The notes: generated from the sequence alone by a model not told the origin. A stretch of 64,000 nucleotides of DNA from JANNOG01 sp050329415 (GCA_050329415.1 JBHJOS010000021.1:1-64000); one strand, 5' to 3'. Shown: positions 19,278 through 28,114, counted from the stretch's first letter. Numbers and translations: made by a program.

Positions 19278-19526
19278 ATGAACATCACCCTGTCGATCCC
19301 CGACGCGGTGGTCGAGCGAGCGCGCGAGGTCGCGCGCAGTCGTGGCGTGAGCCTCAACGGGCTCGTCCGCGACTATCTGGAGGCGGTGGCGGCCCGCGAG
19401 GACGGCGACGGCACGGCGGAGACGTTCCGGGCGGTCTGGTCCGCCCGCAGCGGTCGCTCCGGCGGCCGGGTCGTCACCCGCGAGGACGTCTACGCCGATC
19501 GGCTGAGCCGGTGGCCGCGCCCGTGA
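19278..19526 (+). CDS. VapB-type ribbon-helix-helix antitoxin
   Basis: 82 residues. MNITLSIPDAVVERAREVARSRG and SLNGLVRDYLEAV form a ribbon-helix-helix unit; the C-terminal RVVTREDVYADRL would bind the toxin. It overlaps the PIN gene by GTGA. I chose ATG 19278 because the conserved N-terminal strand starts there; GTG 19272 would add two residues. Confidence 0.87.
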   Translation: MNITLSIPDAVVERAREVARSRGVSLNGLVRDYLEAVAAREDGDGTAETFRAVWSARSGRSGGRVVTREDVYADRLSRWPRP

Positions 19527-19969
19527 CCCGGCGGGCGACGCCCGTCTTCCTCGACACCAACGTGTTCGTGTACGCGGACGACGACGACCTGCCGGCCAAG
19601 CGGGACACCGCCCGGCAGGTCATCACGGACACCGCGGCTGCCGGGACGGCCGTCGTGTCGACCCAGGTCATGGGGGAGTACGCCTCGGTGGCGACCCGCA
19701 AGCTGGGATTGTCGCCCCCGGACTGCCGGCTGGCGCTGCTCGCGATGGAACGGCTCGCGGTGGTGCGGGTCGGACCGGAGCACGTCCATCGCGCCCTGGA
19801 CCTCGCCGTCCTGCACCGGGTGAGCCTGTGGGACGCGCTGGTCGTCGCGACCGCTGCCTCGGCCGGGTGCCGACGGCTCCTCACCGAGGACCTGCAGGAG
19901 GGGCGGGTCCTCGACGGGGTCCGCATCGAGAACCCCTTCGCCGACCTCGGCGCCGGGGAGCGGGCATGA
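19523..19969 (+). CDS. vapC: VapC-type PIN-domain toxin ribonuclease
   Basis: 148 residues from the GTG in the GTGA overlap. The four acidic PIN positions are present: Asp in VFLDTNVFVYA, Glu in QVMGEYASV, Asp in SLWDALVVATA and Asp in LLTEDLQEG. The active site thus looks complete, so the RNase is probably live and held by the preceding VapB. Its stop overlaps the Uma2 gene by ATGA, an unusual extension of a toxin-antitoxin unit into further genes. Confidence 0.9.
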   Translation: MTRRATPVFLDTNVFVYADDDDLPAKRDTARQVITDTAAAGTAVVSTQVMGEYASVATRKLGLSPPDCRLALLAMERLAVVRVGPEHVHRALDLAVLHRVSLWDALVVATAASAGCRRLLTEDLQEGRVLDGVRIENPFADLGAGERA

Positions 19970-20523
19970 CGACGACCTATCGTGACGACGTGCGGACCGT
20001 CGTGCTGGGACCCCGCCCGCCCGAGATCGAGGCGCTCATCGAGCGCCGTCGTCGGCTGGGTCAGGACAAGCACGACGAGATCTGGCAGGGGGACTACCAC
20101 ATGGCGCCGTTCGCCCATCCGTGGCACGGCTACGTCGAGGGCGAGATCGCCCGCACCCTCGGGTCGGCGGCCATCCGCCGCGGCCTGGTGCCGACGGGTG
20201 GTTTCAACCTCGGAAGGCCGAAGGACTTCCGGGTCCCGGACGCCGGGGTCCACACCGCGCTGCCGAGGGAGCTCTACGTCCCCACCGCCCTCCTCGTGGT
20301 CGAGGTGCTGTCCCCGGACGACGAGTCCTGGGAGAAGCTGCCCTTCTACGCCCGGTGCGGGGTTCGCGAGGTCCTCATGGTCGACCCGCGCCAGGCCACG
20401 ATCACGTGCCTGCGGGTCCGCGCCGACCACGACTGGGACGAGGTCGACCGCAGCGAGGTGCTGGACGCCGCCGTCGCCGACCTCGTCGCCGGGATCCGCT
20501 GGCCGGACCGGACAGGATCGTGA
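19966..20523 (+). CDS. Uma2-family (DUF820) putative restriction endonuclease-like protein
   Basis: 185 residues. PFAHPWHGYVEGEIARTL and FNLGRPKDFRVPDAGV, followed by LVVEVLSPDDESWEKLPFYARCGVREVLMVDP, are the Uma2 signature. It is a PD-(D/E)xK fold with Asp in FRVPDAGV, Glu in VVEVLSP and Lys in WEKLPFY. The family is abundant in cyanobacteria and actinobacteria and its target is unknown. Overlaps on both sides tie it to VapC upstream and to the helicase downstream. Confidence 0.88.
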   Translation: MTTTYRDDVRTVVLGPRPPEIEALIERRRRLGQDKHDEIWQGDYHMAPFAHPWHGYVEGEIARTLGSAAIRRGLVPTGGFNLGRPKDFRVPDAGVHTALPRELYVPTALLVVEVLSPDDESWEKLPFYARCGVREVLMVDPRQATITCLRVRADHDWDEVDRSEVLDAAVADLVAGIRWPDRTGS

Positions 20524-22676
20524 CACCGGCCGCGCCCGCTCCGGCCGAGACCGTTGCCGACCGCACCCTCGCCGACGACGCCCGTGACGTCCTGCGGCGC
20601 CTCACCGACCGGGCCGACGCCGAGTTCCGCCCGGACCAGCTCGAGGCGATCGAGGCGTTGTTGGTGCGCGGCGAGCGGGTCCTCGTCGTTCAGCGCACCG
20701 GGTGGGGCAAGTCCGCGGTGTACTTCGTCGCCACCGCGCTGCTCCGCCGGGCGGGCGCTGGTCCTACGCTCATCGTGTCGCCGTTGCTGTCCCTCATGCG
20801 CAACCAGATCGACGCCGCGGCCCGGGCGGGCGTGCGGGCGCACACGGTCAACTCCGGCAACGTCACGGAGTGGGACGAGGTCCGCGAGCGCCTGGCCGCC
20901 GGGGCGGTCGACGTGCTGCTCGTGAGCCCCGAGCGGCTCAACAACCCGCAGTTCCGCGAGACCTGGCTGCCCGCGCTCGCCGACACCACGGGGTTGCTCG
21001 TCGTCGACGAGGCGCACTGCGTCTCCGACTGGGGTCACGACTTCCGCCCGGACTACCGCCGGGTGCGGGACCTGCTGGCGCGGCTGCGCCCGGGGACGCC
21101 GGTGCTGGCGACCACGGCGACCGCCAACGCCCGGGTCGTCACCGACGTCGGCGAGCAGCTCGCGGCCGGCGGCCGCGAGGTCGTCACCCTGCGCGGGCCG
21201 CTGGCGCGCGACTCCCTGCGGCTCGGGGTGCTGGCGCTGCCCGAGGCCGACCGCGTCCCGTGGCTGGCCGGGCATCTCGGCGACCTGCCGGGGTCGGGGA
21301 TCGTCTACACGCTGACCGTCGCCCAGGCCGAGGACGTCGCCGAGGCGCTGCGGGCCGCCGGACACGAGGTGCGGGCCTACACCGGCCGCCAGGACGGCGA
21401 CGAGCGGGTCGAGGCGGAGCGGGCGCTGCTCGCGAACCGGGTGAAGGCGCTGGTGGCGACGTCCGCGCTCGGCATGGGGTTCGACAAGCCGGACCTCGGG
21501 TTCGTCGTCCACCTCGGGGCCCCGAACTCGCCGATCGCCTACTACCAGCAGGTGGGACGGGCCGGGCGGGCGGTCGAGACCGCCGACGTGCTCCTGCTGC
21601 CGGGCGCCCAGGACCGGGCGATCTGGGACTGGTTCGCCTCGCTCGCGTTCCCGGGACCCGGGGTGGTGTCCCGGGTGCTGGCCGTCCTCGGGGACTCGGC
21701 CCGCCCGCTGTCCACACCCGCGCTCGAGCCGCTCGTCGACCTCCGGCGGTCCCGGCTCGAACTGCTGCTCAAGGTGCTCGACGTCGATGGCGCGGTCCGC
21801 CGGGTCACGGGCGGCTGGGAGGCCACCGGCCGGCCGTGGGCCTATGACGAGCCGCGCTACGCCCGGGTCGCGGAGGCCCGCTTCGCCGAGGCCGCGGCGA
21901 TGGTGGAGTACGCCGTCCCCGCCGACCGGGCGTCCGGGTGCCGGATGCGATTCCTCCGGGAACGGCTCGACGACCCGTGGGCCGCCGACTGCGGGCGCTG
22001 CGACGTGTGCGCCCGCCCCTGGTACCCGGCGTCGGTGTCGGCGCCGGCGCGCGAGGCGGTGTCCCGGGTCGTCGATCGCCCCGGCGTCGTCGTCGAGGCC
22101 CGGACGTCCTGGCCGACCGGCATGGACCGGGTCGGTGTGCCGGTGAAGGGCCGGATCCCCGAGGCCGAGCGGACCACCGACGGGCGGGTCGTGGCCAGGC
22201 TGTCCGACCTCGGCTGGGGGTTCCGGCTGCGCGGGCTGCTGGCCGACGGTGCGCCCGACGCCCCGGTCGGCGACGACCTCTTCCGTGCCGTCGCCACCGT
22301 CCTGCGGGAGTGGGACTGGGCCGAGCGCCCGGTCGCGATTACGGCCGTCCCGTCGCGGCGACGCCCTCTGCTGGTCGCCTCCCTCGCCGAGCAGCTGGCG
22401 ACCGCCGGACGCCTGGAGCACCTGGGGCCGCTCGGGCTCCGCCACGGCGGGCCGACCGGCGGAGCCGGCGGCAACAGCGCCACCCGCCTGGCCGGCGTCT
22501 GGGACCGGATCACGGTCCCCCAGGCCGTCGCCGCCCGGCTGCCGGGCCTCGCCGGGCCGGTCCTCCTGGTCGACGACCTCATCGACTCCCGGTGGACCCT
22601 CACCGTCGCCGGGCGGGAGCTGCGGCTGGCGGGCGCGGGCGTCGTCCTCCCGTTCGCGCTGGCGGTCGCGAGCTGA
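20520..22676 (+). CDS. rqlH: RqlH-type RecQ-like DNA helicase with C-terminal phosphoribosyltransferase-like domain
   Basis: 718 residues from the overlapping GTG. Superfamily 2 motifs run in order: QRTGWGKSAVYF (Walker A variant), VVDEAHCVSDWGHDFRPDYRR (DEAH box and RecQ aromatic loop), TATANARV, and motif VI in QQVGRAGRA. A four-Cys zinc site follows (CRMRF...CGRCDVC). The last 200 residues are phosphoribosyltransferase-like, ending in LLVDDLIDSRWT. This order matches mycobacterial RqlH, an ATP-dependent 3'-5' helicase. Sitting in an operon with a toxin pair and Uma2 is noteworthy. Confidence 0.92.
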   Translation: MTPAAPAPAETVADRTLADDARDVLRRLTDRADAEFRPDQLEAIEALLVRGERVLVVQRTGWGKSAVYFVATALLRRAGAGPTLIVSPLLSLMRNQIDAAARAGVRAHTVNSGNVTEWDEVRERLAAGAVDVLLVSPERLNNPQFRETWLPALADTTGLLVVDEAHCVSDWGHDFRPDYRRVRDLLARLRPGTPVLATTATANARVVTDVGEQLAAGGREVVTLRGPLARDSLRLGVLALPEADRVPWLAGHLGDLPGSGIVYTLTVAQAEDVAEALRAAGHEVRAYTGRQDGDERVEAERALLANRVKALVATSALGMGFDKPDLGFVVHLGAPNSPIAYYQQVGRAGRAVETADVLLLPGAQDRAIWDWFASLAFPGPGVVSRVLAVLGDSARPLSTPALEPLVDLRRSRLELLLKVLDVDGAVRRVTGGWEATGRPWAYDEPRYARVAEARFAEAAAMVEYAVPADRASGCRMRFLRERLDDPWAADCGRCDVCARPWYPASVSAPAREAVSRVVDRPGVVVEARTSWPTGMDRVGVPVKGRIPEAERTTDGRVVARLSDLGWGFRLRGLLADGAPDAPVGDDLFRAVATVLREWDWAERPVAITAVPSRRRPLLVASLAEQLATAGRLEHLGPLGLRHGGPTGGAGGNSATRLAGVWDRITVPQAVAARLPGLAGPVLLVDDLIDSRWTLTVAGRELRLAGAGVVLPFALAVAS

Positions 22677-22697
22677 CGGGAGTACACCTCCGCCGTC

Positions 22698-23090
22698 ATG
22701 ACCAGTCGCCTCACTGAGATCAGCGTCGATGCCCGCGACCCGCGCCGGCTCGCCGAGTTCTGGGCCGCCGTCCTCGGGTACCGGATCCTCGACGAGGACG
22801 GGGACACCCTGGTGGAGATCGGGTCCTGGGAGCCGACCGCCGAGGCGTACCGGGCCGGCCCGCAACCTCCGACGATCGTCTTCGCGCAGGTGCCGGAGGG
22901 CAAGACGGTCAAGAACCGGGTGCACCTCGACGTCAGCCCGATCGACAGCGATCGGGACGCCGAGGTCGACCGCCTGATCGCCCTGGGTGCCCGCCGGGTG
23001 GACGTCGGACAGGGCGAGCAGAGCTGGGTCGTCCTCGCCGACCCGGAAGGCAACGAGTTCTGCGTCCTCCGCAGCCTCGCCGCCACCTGA
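22698..23090 (+). CDS. VOC-family protein (glyoxalase-6-like)
   Basis: 130 residues. RLTEISVDARDPRRLAEFWAAVLGY and KNRVHLDVSP, then WVVLADPEGNEFCVLR, are typical of the Glyoxalase_6 branch of VOC proteins, which is very common in actinobacteria and of unknown substrate. It begins 21 bases after the helicase stop and may be read from the same transcript, though the domain offers no functional link. Confidence 0.88.
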   Translation: MTSRLTEISVDARDPRRLAEFWAAVLGYRILDEDGDTLVEIGSWEPTAEAYRAGPQPPTIVFAQVPEGKTVKNRVHLDVSPIDSDRDAEVDRLIALGARRVDVGQGEQSWVVLADPEGNEFCVLRSLAAT

Positions 23091-23124
23091 TCGCCGGAAC
23101 GGCAGGCCGGAGCCGCGATCCGGC

Positions 23125-23155
23125 TTGCCTTGGAGTGCACTCCAATGCCGAGACT
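23125..23155 (+). promoter_or_regulatory. MerR-type promoter with palindromic operator
   Basis: TTGCCT (23125-23130) as -35 and GAGACT (23150-23155) as a weak -10 are 19 bases apart, the long spacer typical of MerR promoters. Between them sits the perfect palindrome TTGGAGTGCACTCCAA (23130-23145). The MerR gene follows directly, so autoregulation with its reductase partner is expected. Confidence 0.75.
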
Positions 23156-23162
23156 CTCGGCC

Positions 23163-23546
23163 ATGGTCACGCACACCATCGCCCAGGCCGCCGACGCCGC
23201 CGGCACGAGCACCGACACCATCCGCTACTACGACCGCGAGGGGCTGCTCGCCGGGCTCGCCCGGGACGCCGCCGGCAACCGGTGCTTCACCAGCGACGAC
23301 ATCGGATGGCTGCGAATCCTCCGGTGCCTGCGGGACACCGGGATGACCATGGCCGACCTGCGCTCGTTCTGTGCCGTCGACGGCGAGGTCCGGCCCGCCG
23401 ACCGCCTCGCCCTGCTCGAGGCGCACCGGGACCGGGTGCTGGAGCGCATCCGCCAGACGCACGACCAGCTCGCCGTCATCGAGGGCAAGATCGAGGCCTA
23501 CCGCACCTCCGTCGCCGGCACCCGGGCACCCGAGGTGACCCGGTGA
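23163..23546 (+). CDS. MerR-family transcriptional regulator
   Basis: 127 residues. THTIAQAADAAGTSTDTIRYYDREGLL is the MerR winged helix, followed by the dimerising coiled coil (LLEAHRDRVLERIRQTHDQLAVI). I start at ATG 23163, since upstream in-frame codons (TTG 23130, ATG 23145) fall in the operator. No Cys cluster for metal sensing is evident, so it probably belongs with MerR proteins of organic or redox signals. A GTGA overlap joins it to an aldo/keto reductase gene. Confidence 0.9.
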   Translation: MVTHTIAQAADAAGTSTDTIRYYDREGLLAGLARDAAGNRCFTSDDIGWLRILRCLRDTGMTMADLRSFCAVDGEVRPADRLALLEAHRDRVLERIRQTHDQLAVIEGKIEAYRTSVAGTRAPEVTR

Positions 23547-24544
23547 CCGCCGCGGCCACCGCCGTCCGTCGGCTGGGCCGCAGCGGTCTCGAAGTCTCGG
23601 CGCTCGGGGTCGGCACGTGGGTCCTCGGCGGACCGTTCTCGATGCAGGGCCGATCCGTCGGCTGGGGCGAGGTCGACGACGACGAGTCGGTCCGCGTGCT
23701 GCGCCGGGCCGTCGACCGCGGGATCACCCTCATCGACACCGCCGACGTCTACGGCACGGGTCACGCCGAGCGCGTCGTCGCCCGCGCCCTCGGTGAGCGG
23801 CGCGACGACCTCGTCTACGCCACCAAGTGGGGGAACACCTACGACGAGGACGCGCGCGAGCTCACCGGGAGCGACCCCACCCCGGCGTACGCCCGCCGGG
23901 CACTCGAGGCCTCCCTGCGGCGGCTCGGCACCGACCGGATCGACGTCTGGCAGCTTCACCCGGGGGACCTGGATCTCGCACTCGCGGACGACCTCGTCGC
24001 CCTGTGCGAGGACCTCGTCGACGAGGGGCTGATCCGGACCTACGGCTGGAGCACCGACGACTCGGCGCGGGCCGAACGGTTCGCCGCGGGACCCACGTGC
24101 TCGGTCGTCCAGTGCACGCTCAACGTGTTCGAGCCGGCCGCGGCCATGCTCGGAACGGCCCGCCGCCGCGACCTCGGTGTCCTCGCCCGCAGCCCGCTCG
24201 CCATGGGGCTGCTGAGCGACAAGATCACCGCGGACACCCGGCTCGCGCCCGGGGACGTCCGCCGCACCAGCCCCGAGTGGCTGGTCTGGTTCCGGGACGG
24301 GCGGCCGACGCCGGGGTACCTGGCCCGCCGGGACGCCGTCCGCGATGTCCTCACGAGCGGCGGTCGCACGGTCGCGCAGGGAGCGCTCGCCTGGCTGTGG
24401 GCCCACGACGAGCGCATCGTCCCCATCCCCGGCTGCCGGACGGTCGCCCAGGTGGAGCAGAACGCCGGCGCCCTGGCGTTCGGTCCGCTGACCGCCGACC
24501 AGTACGCAGAGGTCGACCGCCTGCTGGGTCGCGGATCGCCGTAA
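23543..24544 (+). CDS. Aldo/keto reductase
   Basis: 333 residues, GTG overlapping the MerR stop. The barrel's catalytic tetrad is visible: Asp in LIDTADVYG, Tyr in the same motif, Lys in YATKWGN, and His in WQLHPGD. The NADPH loop (VLARSPLAMGLLS, IPIPGCRT) follows. It reduces aldehydes or ketones; the substrate is not readable. MerR control suggests induction by reactive carbonyls or xenobiotics. Confidence 0.92.
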   Translation: MTAAATAVRRLGRSGLEVSALGVGTWVLGGPFSMQGRSVGWGEVDDDESVRVLRRAVDRGITLIDTADVYGTGHAERVVARALGERRDDLVYATKWGNTYDEDARELTGSDPTPAYARRALEASLRRLGTDRIDVWQLHPGDLDLALADDLVALCEDLVDEGLIRTYGWSTDDSARAERFAAGPTCSVVQCTLNVFEPAAAMLGTARRRDLGVLARSPLAMGLLSDKITADTRLAPGDVRRTSPEWLVWFRDGRPTPGYLARRDAVRDVLTSGGRTVAQGALAWLWAHDERIVPIPGCRTVAQVEQNAGALAFGPLTADQYAEVDRLLGRGSP

Positions 24545-24703
24545 CCGCAGGGCGACGGGTACGGCCGGCACCGGCGGGCCGGCCTCCCGTGCGACGGCGC
24601 GTCACCGGTTCGTCACCGACTCGTCCGCTCCGCGTCATGGGATTGCGGCGCCACCGGCTGTTGTCTCGTGGGACACCCCCGCGCACCGACCAGGAGGCAT
24701 CTC

Positions 24704-25270
24704 ATGACCGGTTCCGTCATGACCCCCGCTCCCGACACCACGACCGTCGGCGGCTCCGTCGCCCACGACGCCGGGTTCATGCTCGTGCGTGCCGTGCCCG
24801 CGCTCGGGCTCGGATACCACGGCCTGCAGAAGCTGCGGAACCCCGAGGGCGCTGCCGGGCTCTTCGAGGCGTTCGGCTTCCCCGCGCCACAGGCGACCGC
24901 CGTCCTCACCGGTTCCCTCGAGGTCGCCGTCGCCCTGCTGCTGCTGATCGGCGCCCTCACCACCCTCGCCGCCGCCGGGGTGATCGGGATCATGACGGTG
25001 GCGATCACCAGGGTGCACTGGGACTTCGGGTTCCCGTTCGACGCGGGTGCCGCCCCCGGGGCCCCGGCTCCCGTTCCCGGGTACGAGTACCCCCTCGCGC
25101 TGCTGCTCGTCGCCGCGGCGCTGGCGGCCACCGGGCCCGGCCGTCGCTCGGTCGACGCGACGGTCCTTCGGCGCCTGCCCGGGCCCGTCCGCGGGGGAAG
25201 CCTCGTCGCGCTCGCCGTCGCGGTCGTCCTCGGCGTGGTGGGCGGCGGGCTGGTGTCAGCCCTGGCGTGA
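24704..25270 (+). CDS. DoxX-family membrane protein
   Basis: 188 residues with four hydrophobic helices. I chose ATG 24704, with AGGAGG eight bases upstream. FMLVRAVPALGLGYHGLQKL and GLFEAFGFPAPQATAVLTGSLEV match DoxX/DoxD-like proteins, small integral proteins tied to redox homeostasis in some bacteria. Its last 15 bases overlap the end of the histidine kinase gene on the other strand. No operon partner is evident. Confidence 0.88.
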   Translation: MTGSVMTPAPDTTTVGGSVAHDAGFMLVRAVPALGLGYHGLQKLRNPEGAAGLFEAFGFPAPQATAVLTGSLEVAVALLLLIGALTTLAAAGVIGIMTVAITRVHWDFGFPFDAGAAPGAPAPVPGYEYPLALLLVAAALAATGPGRRSVDATVLRRLPGPVRGGSLVALAVAVVLGVVGGGLVSALA

Positions 25271-26485
25271 GCGTCCGCTGTCCCGCTCCACGGTCACCGG
25301 GAGCGTGAGGAGCAGCCGCGCGCCAGGGCGGCCGTCGGGCGATGCTGCTTGCAGGTCACCGCCCATCCCGCGGGCCAGCGCCCGGGAAATGGTGAGGCCG
25401 AGGCCCGATCCGTCGCCGTCGCGGTGGCGGCGGGCCCGGTCGCCCCGGTACAGCCGGTCGAACACGTGGGGGAGATCCTCGGGCGCGAACCCCTCGCCGG
25501 TGTCCGACACGGCGATGGCGGCACCCTCGCGGTCCGCGAAAGCGGTGATGGTGACGCCGCCCCCCGGCGGCGTGTGCCGGACGGCGTTGTCGAGCAGGTT
25601 GCCGAGGATCTGGGCCAGCCGCGCCGGGTCGGCCACCGCGGCCACCGGAGTCTCCGGTGCCGCCGCGTCCAGGCGGACCCCGGCCCGCTCGGCCGCCGGC
25701 CGGGCCGCCGACACCGCGCGTGCCGCCTCCGCGGCGAGGTCCACGGGCACGGGGTCCAGGGTCAGGGTCTGCTCCTCGGCGGCCGCCAGGGTCTGGAGGT
25801 CGGTGACGAGCCGGTTCATCCGGTCGAGCTGGGCGCGCACCGCGTCGAGGGTGTCGGCGTCGGGCTCGAGGACGCCGTCCTGCAGCGCCTCGACCTGGGC
25901 GACGAGCGTGGCCAGCGGGGACCGCAGTTCGTGCGCGAGGTCGTTCTGCTGGCGCCGGCGCACGGTGTCGGCCTCGGCGAGGCGTCTCGCCATCTCCCGG
26001 AAGGAGCGCGCCAGCTCGCCCGCCTCGGTCCCGAGTGCCCGGTCCGGGACCGCGACGTCGAACCGGCCGCGGGCGATCCGGTCGGCGGCCCGGGCCAGCT
26101 CGGAGAACGGCGCCGCCAGCCGGCGGCTGGTGACGAGCGCCACCACGGCCGCCGCCAGGGCCGAGACCCCCAGCGCGCTCGCCACCCCGATGAGCAGGGA
26201 CGTCGCGAAGGCCTCCCGGGCGTGCGCGAGGACGTGCGGGTCGGTCTCGCCGGCCCGGCGCAGGTGCTCGTCGAACAGCGGCGGCGACACGACCCAGGTG
26301 ACGACGACCACTGCGAGCACCGCCGCCGTCACCAGCCCGACGTCCGCGACGAGCAGCCGCGACCGCAGCCCGCCGCCCAGTCCCCGCCCGGCGAGGCGTC
26401 CGGAGCCGGCACCGGGAACCTTCCCTCCCGGGGTCGTCCGTCGGGGACCGGGAGGGCGCGCGGAGGTCGGGTCAGGCATGGGCAT
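25256..26485 (-). CDS. Sensor histidine kinase (BaeS/CpxA-like)
   Basis: 409 residues. Two membrane helices (about 43-68 and 95-120) bracket a short extracellular loop of only 25-30 residues. A HAMP domain follows (RLAAPFSELARAADRIARGRFD). The H-box is NDLAHELRSPLATLV, the N-box GNLLDNAVRHTPPG, and the G boxes VSDTGEGFAPEDL and GSGLGLTISR. It autophosphorylates and passes phosphate to the response regulator encoded 14 bases overlapping upstream. The tiny sensor loop suggests a membrane or small-ligand signal. The neighbouring Met/His-rich lipoprotein points to metal sensing, by inference only. Confidence 0.92.
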   Translation of the reverse strand: MPMPDPTSARPPGPRRTTPGGKVPGAGSGRLAGRGLGGGLRSRLLVADVGLVTAAVLAVVVVTWVVSPPLFDEHLRRAGETDPHVLAHAREAFATSLLIGVASALGVSALAAAVVALVTSRRLAAPFSELARAADRIARGRFDVAVPDRALGTEAGELARSFREMARRLAEADTVRRRQQNDLAHELRSPLATLVAQVEALQDGVLEPDADTLDAVRAQLDRMNRLVTDLQTLAAAEEQTLTLDPVPVDLAAEAARAVSAARPAAERAGVRLDAAAPETPVAAVADPARLAQILGNLLDNAVRHTPPGGGVTITAFADREGAAIAVSDTGEGFAPEDLPHVFDRLYRGDRARRHRDGDGSGLGLTISRALARGMGGDLQAASPDGRPGARLLLTLPVTVERDSGRSRQG

Positions 26486-27185
26486 GGTCCACGCGGTAGC
26501 CGACGCCGCGGACCGTCTCGACGTAACGGCTGCCGCCCGGGGCCTCGCCGAGCTTGCGGCGCAGGTTGGCGACGTGGACGTCGACGACGTGCTCGTCGCC
26601 GAACCACTCCCGGCCCCACATGGCCTGGAGGATCTCGCGCCGGGTCGCCGCCCGACCGGGGTCCGCGGCCAGGGTGTCGAGGACGTCGAACTCGCTGGGG
26701 GTGAGGCCCAGGTCCCGACCGTCCCGGGTCACGGTGCGCGCCGCGCGGTCGACGACGAGGTCGTGCACCCGCAGCGAGGCGGCCGACGGTCGACGCCGGG
26801 CCGCCCCCCGCCGCAGCAGGGCCTGCACCCGGGCCGCCAGCACGCGTGGACTGAACGGCTTCGTCAGGTAGTCGTCCGCGCCGGCGGCGAGCCCGCGGAC
26901 GACGTCCTCCTCGTCGTCCCGCGCCGTCAGCATGAGGATGAAGGCGTCGTCCTCGGCCCGCAGGCGGCGGGCCACCTCGAGGCCGTCCATCCCCGGCAGC
27001 ATGAGGTCGAGAACGACGACGTCGGGACGGTGGCGCCGGGCGGCCGCCAGCCCGCCGGGGCCGTCATGGGCCACGACGCAGTCGAGGCCGACGCGCTCGA
27101 GGTACCGGGCGACGACGCGGGCAAGCGCGTCCTCGTCGTCGACCACGAGGACGCGCCCGCCCGCGGCGGGGGCCTCAGCCGTCAT
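26472..27185 (-). CDS. OmpR/PhoB-family response regulator
   Basis: 237 residues from ATG 27185. I discard a longer in-frame start whose first 42 residues read as shadow of the DUF305 gene. The receiver domain has VLVVDDEDALA, the phospho-Asp in VVVLDLMLPGMDG, and LTKPFSPR with the conserved Lys. The winged helix at the C-terminus (LTPSEFDVLDTLA, VVDVHVANLRRKLGE) binds DNA. Its ATG overlaps the DUF305 stop by 11 bases and its end overlaps the kinase, so three genes form one operon. Confidence 0.95.
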   Translation of the reverse strand: MTAEAPAAGGRVLVVDDEDALARVVARYLERVGLDCVVAHDGPGGLAAARRHRPDVVVLDLMLPGMDGLEVARRLRAEDDAFILMLTARDDEEDVVRGLAAGADDYLTKPFSPRVLAARVQALLRRGAARRRPSAASLRVHDLVVDRAARTVTRDGRDLGLTPSEFDVLDTLAADPGRAATRREILQAMWGREWFGDEHVVDVHVANLRRKLGEAPGGSRYVETVRGVGYRVDHAHA

Positions 27186-27822
27186 TCGTGGCCAGCCACT
27201 CCTCCATGATGTCGATCTCGGCCTGCTGGGTCTCGACGATCGCGTCCACGAGCTCCCGGACGTCCGGTGACTCCCCGTCCTCCTGGACGTCGCGGGCCAT
27301 GTCGATGGCACCCTCGTGGTGCTCGATCATCATCTCGGCCCACATCCGGTCGAACTCCGGCCCGGTGGTCTCCCGCAGCTCCTCGAGCTCGTCCTCGGAC
27401 ATCATCCCGGCCATCCCGCCGTGGCCCATGTGGTCCATGCCCTCGCCCGGCCCCATGCCGTCGCCCATGCGGTCGCCGCCCATCATCGCCGGCACCCCCC
27501 AGTCGTCGAGCCAGCCGAGCATGAGGTCGATCTCGGGTTGCTGGGCGGCGCGGATGTCCTCGGCCAGGCCGCGGACGGTCTCGTCCTCGCTGATCTCGAG
27601 GGCGTCGTCGGACATGACGACGGCCTGCTCGTGGTGCGGGATCATCATCTGGACGAACATGAGGTCGGTGGCGTTCGCGTCGCCCTCGGGGTCGACGGTT
27701 GCCGGCGAGCCGGCGTCGGCCACGCCTTCGTCCTCGGCGTCGCCGCACGCAGCGAGGGCTCCGGCGCCCGCCAGGGCGAGAGCGGCGACGGCGGCGAGCA
27801 GGGGGTTGTGGCGTTGGCGCAT
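27175..27822 (-). CDS. DUF305 lipoprotein, Met/His-rich
   Basis: 215 residues with GGAGG upstream and a lipobox LAAC (Cys24-26 region). Two DUF305 repeats carry the MIPHHEQAV and MIEHHEGAI ferritin-like motifs (about 70 and 163). Between them lies a stretch rich in Met, His, Gly and Asp (about 110-145), including MDHMGHGG. Such Met/His clusters commonly bind copper or silver. DUF305 proteins frequently accompany metal resistance genes; the copper operon lies 4 kb downstream. A role in extracytoplasmic metal handling is inferred. Confidence 0.87.
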   Translation of the reverse strand: MRQRHNPLLAAVAALALAGAGALAACGDAEDEGVADAGSPATVDPEGDANATDLMFVQMMIPHHEQAVVMSDDALEISEDETVRGLAEDIRAAQQPEIDLMLGWLDDWGVPAMMGGDRMGDGMGPGEGMDHMGHGGMAGMMSEDELEELRETTGPEFDRMWAEMMIEHHEGAIDMARDVQEDGESPDVRELVDAIVETQQAEIDIMEEWLATNDG

Positions 27823-28114
27823 GACGTCCTCCGAGGATCGCGATCGTGTCCTCCGCAGCATGCGACCGTCGGCGGACCGGGGGGCTTCCGAACGTCCCGC
27901 CGGCCTCCGGTCTTGACGAGACCTTGATCCGGCGAGGCGCTCGCCCGCTGCGGTGCCCCTCGTGGCCGGTCGCCTCCCGGTCATCGACCCTTGAGCCGCG
28001 TCGCGGGCTCGCCCCGGGTGTGGAACCTCTGCTTCCTCGCTACGGCCCGGGGGACGACAAGGTCGTCTTCTGGCGCCGCGTCGCGCGCTGAGCCGCCGAC
28101 GGTGCGGGCAGCGG

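Noticed and set aside
23130..23162. TTG 23130 and ATG 23145 as MerR starts
   Set aside because: Both lie in the operator or promoter; ATG 23163 begins the conserved HTH directly.
27981..28085. Minus-strand tail ending with EDDLVVPRAVARKQRFHTRGEP, possibly a small gene end
   Set aside because: No start, no recognisable family and no neighbour support; the longer frame is ggt shadow. Nothing supportable in 27,823-28,114.
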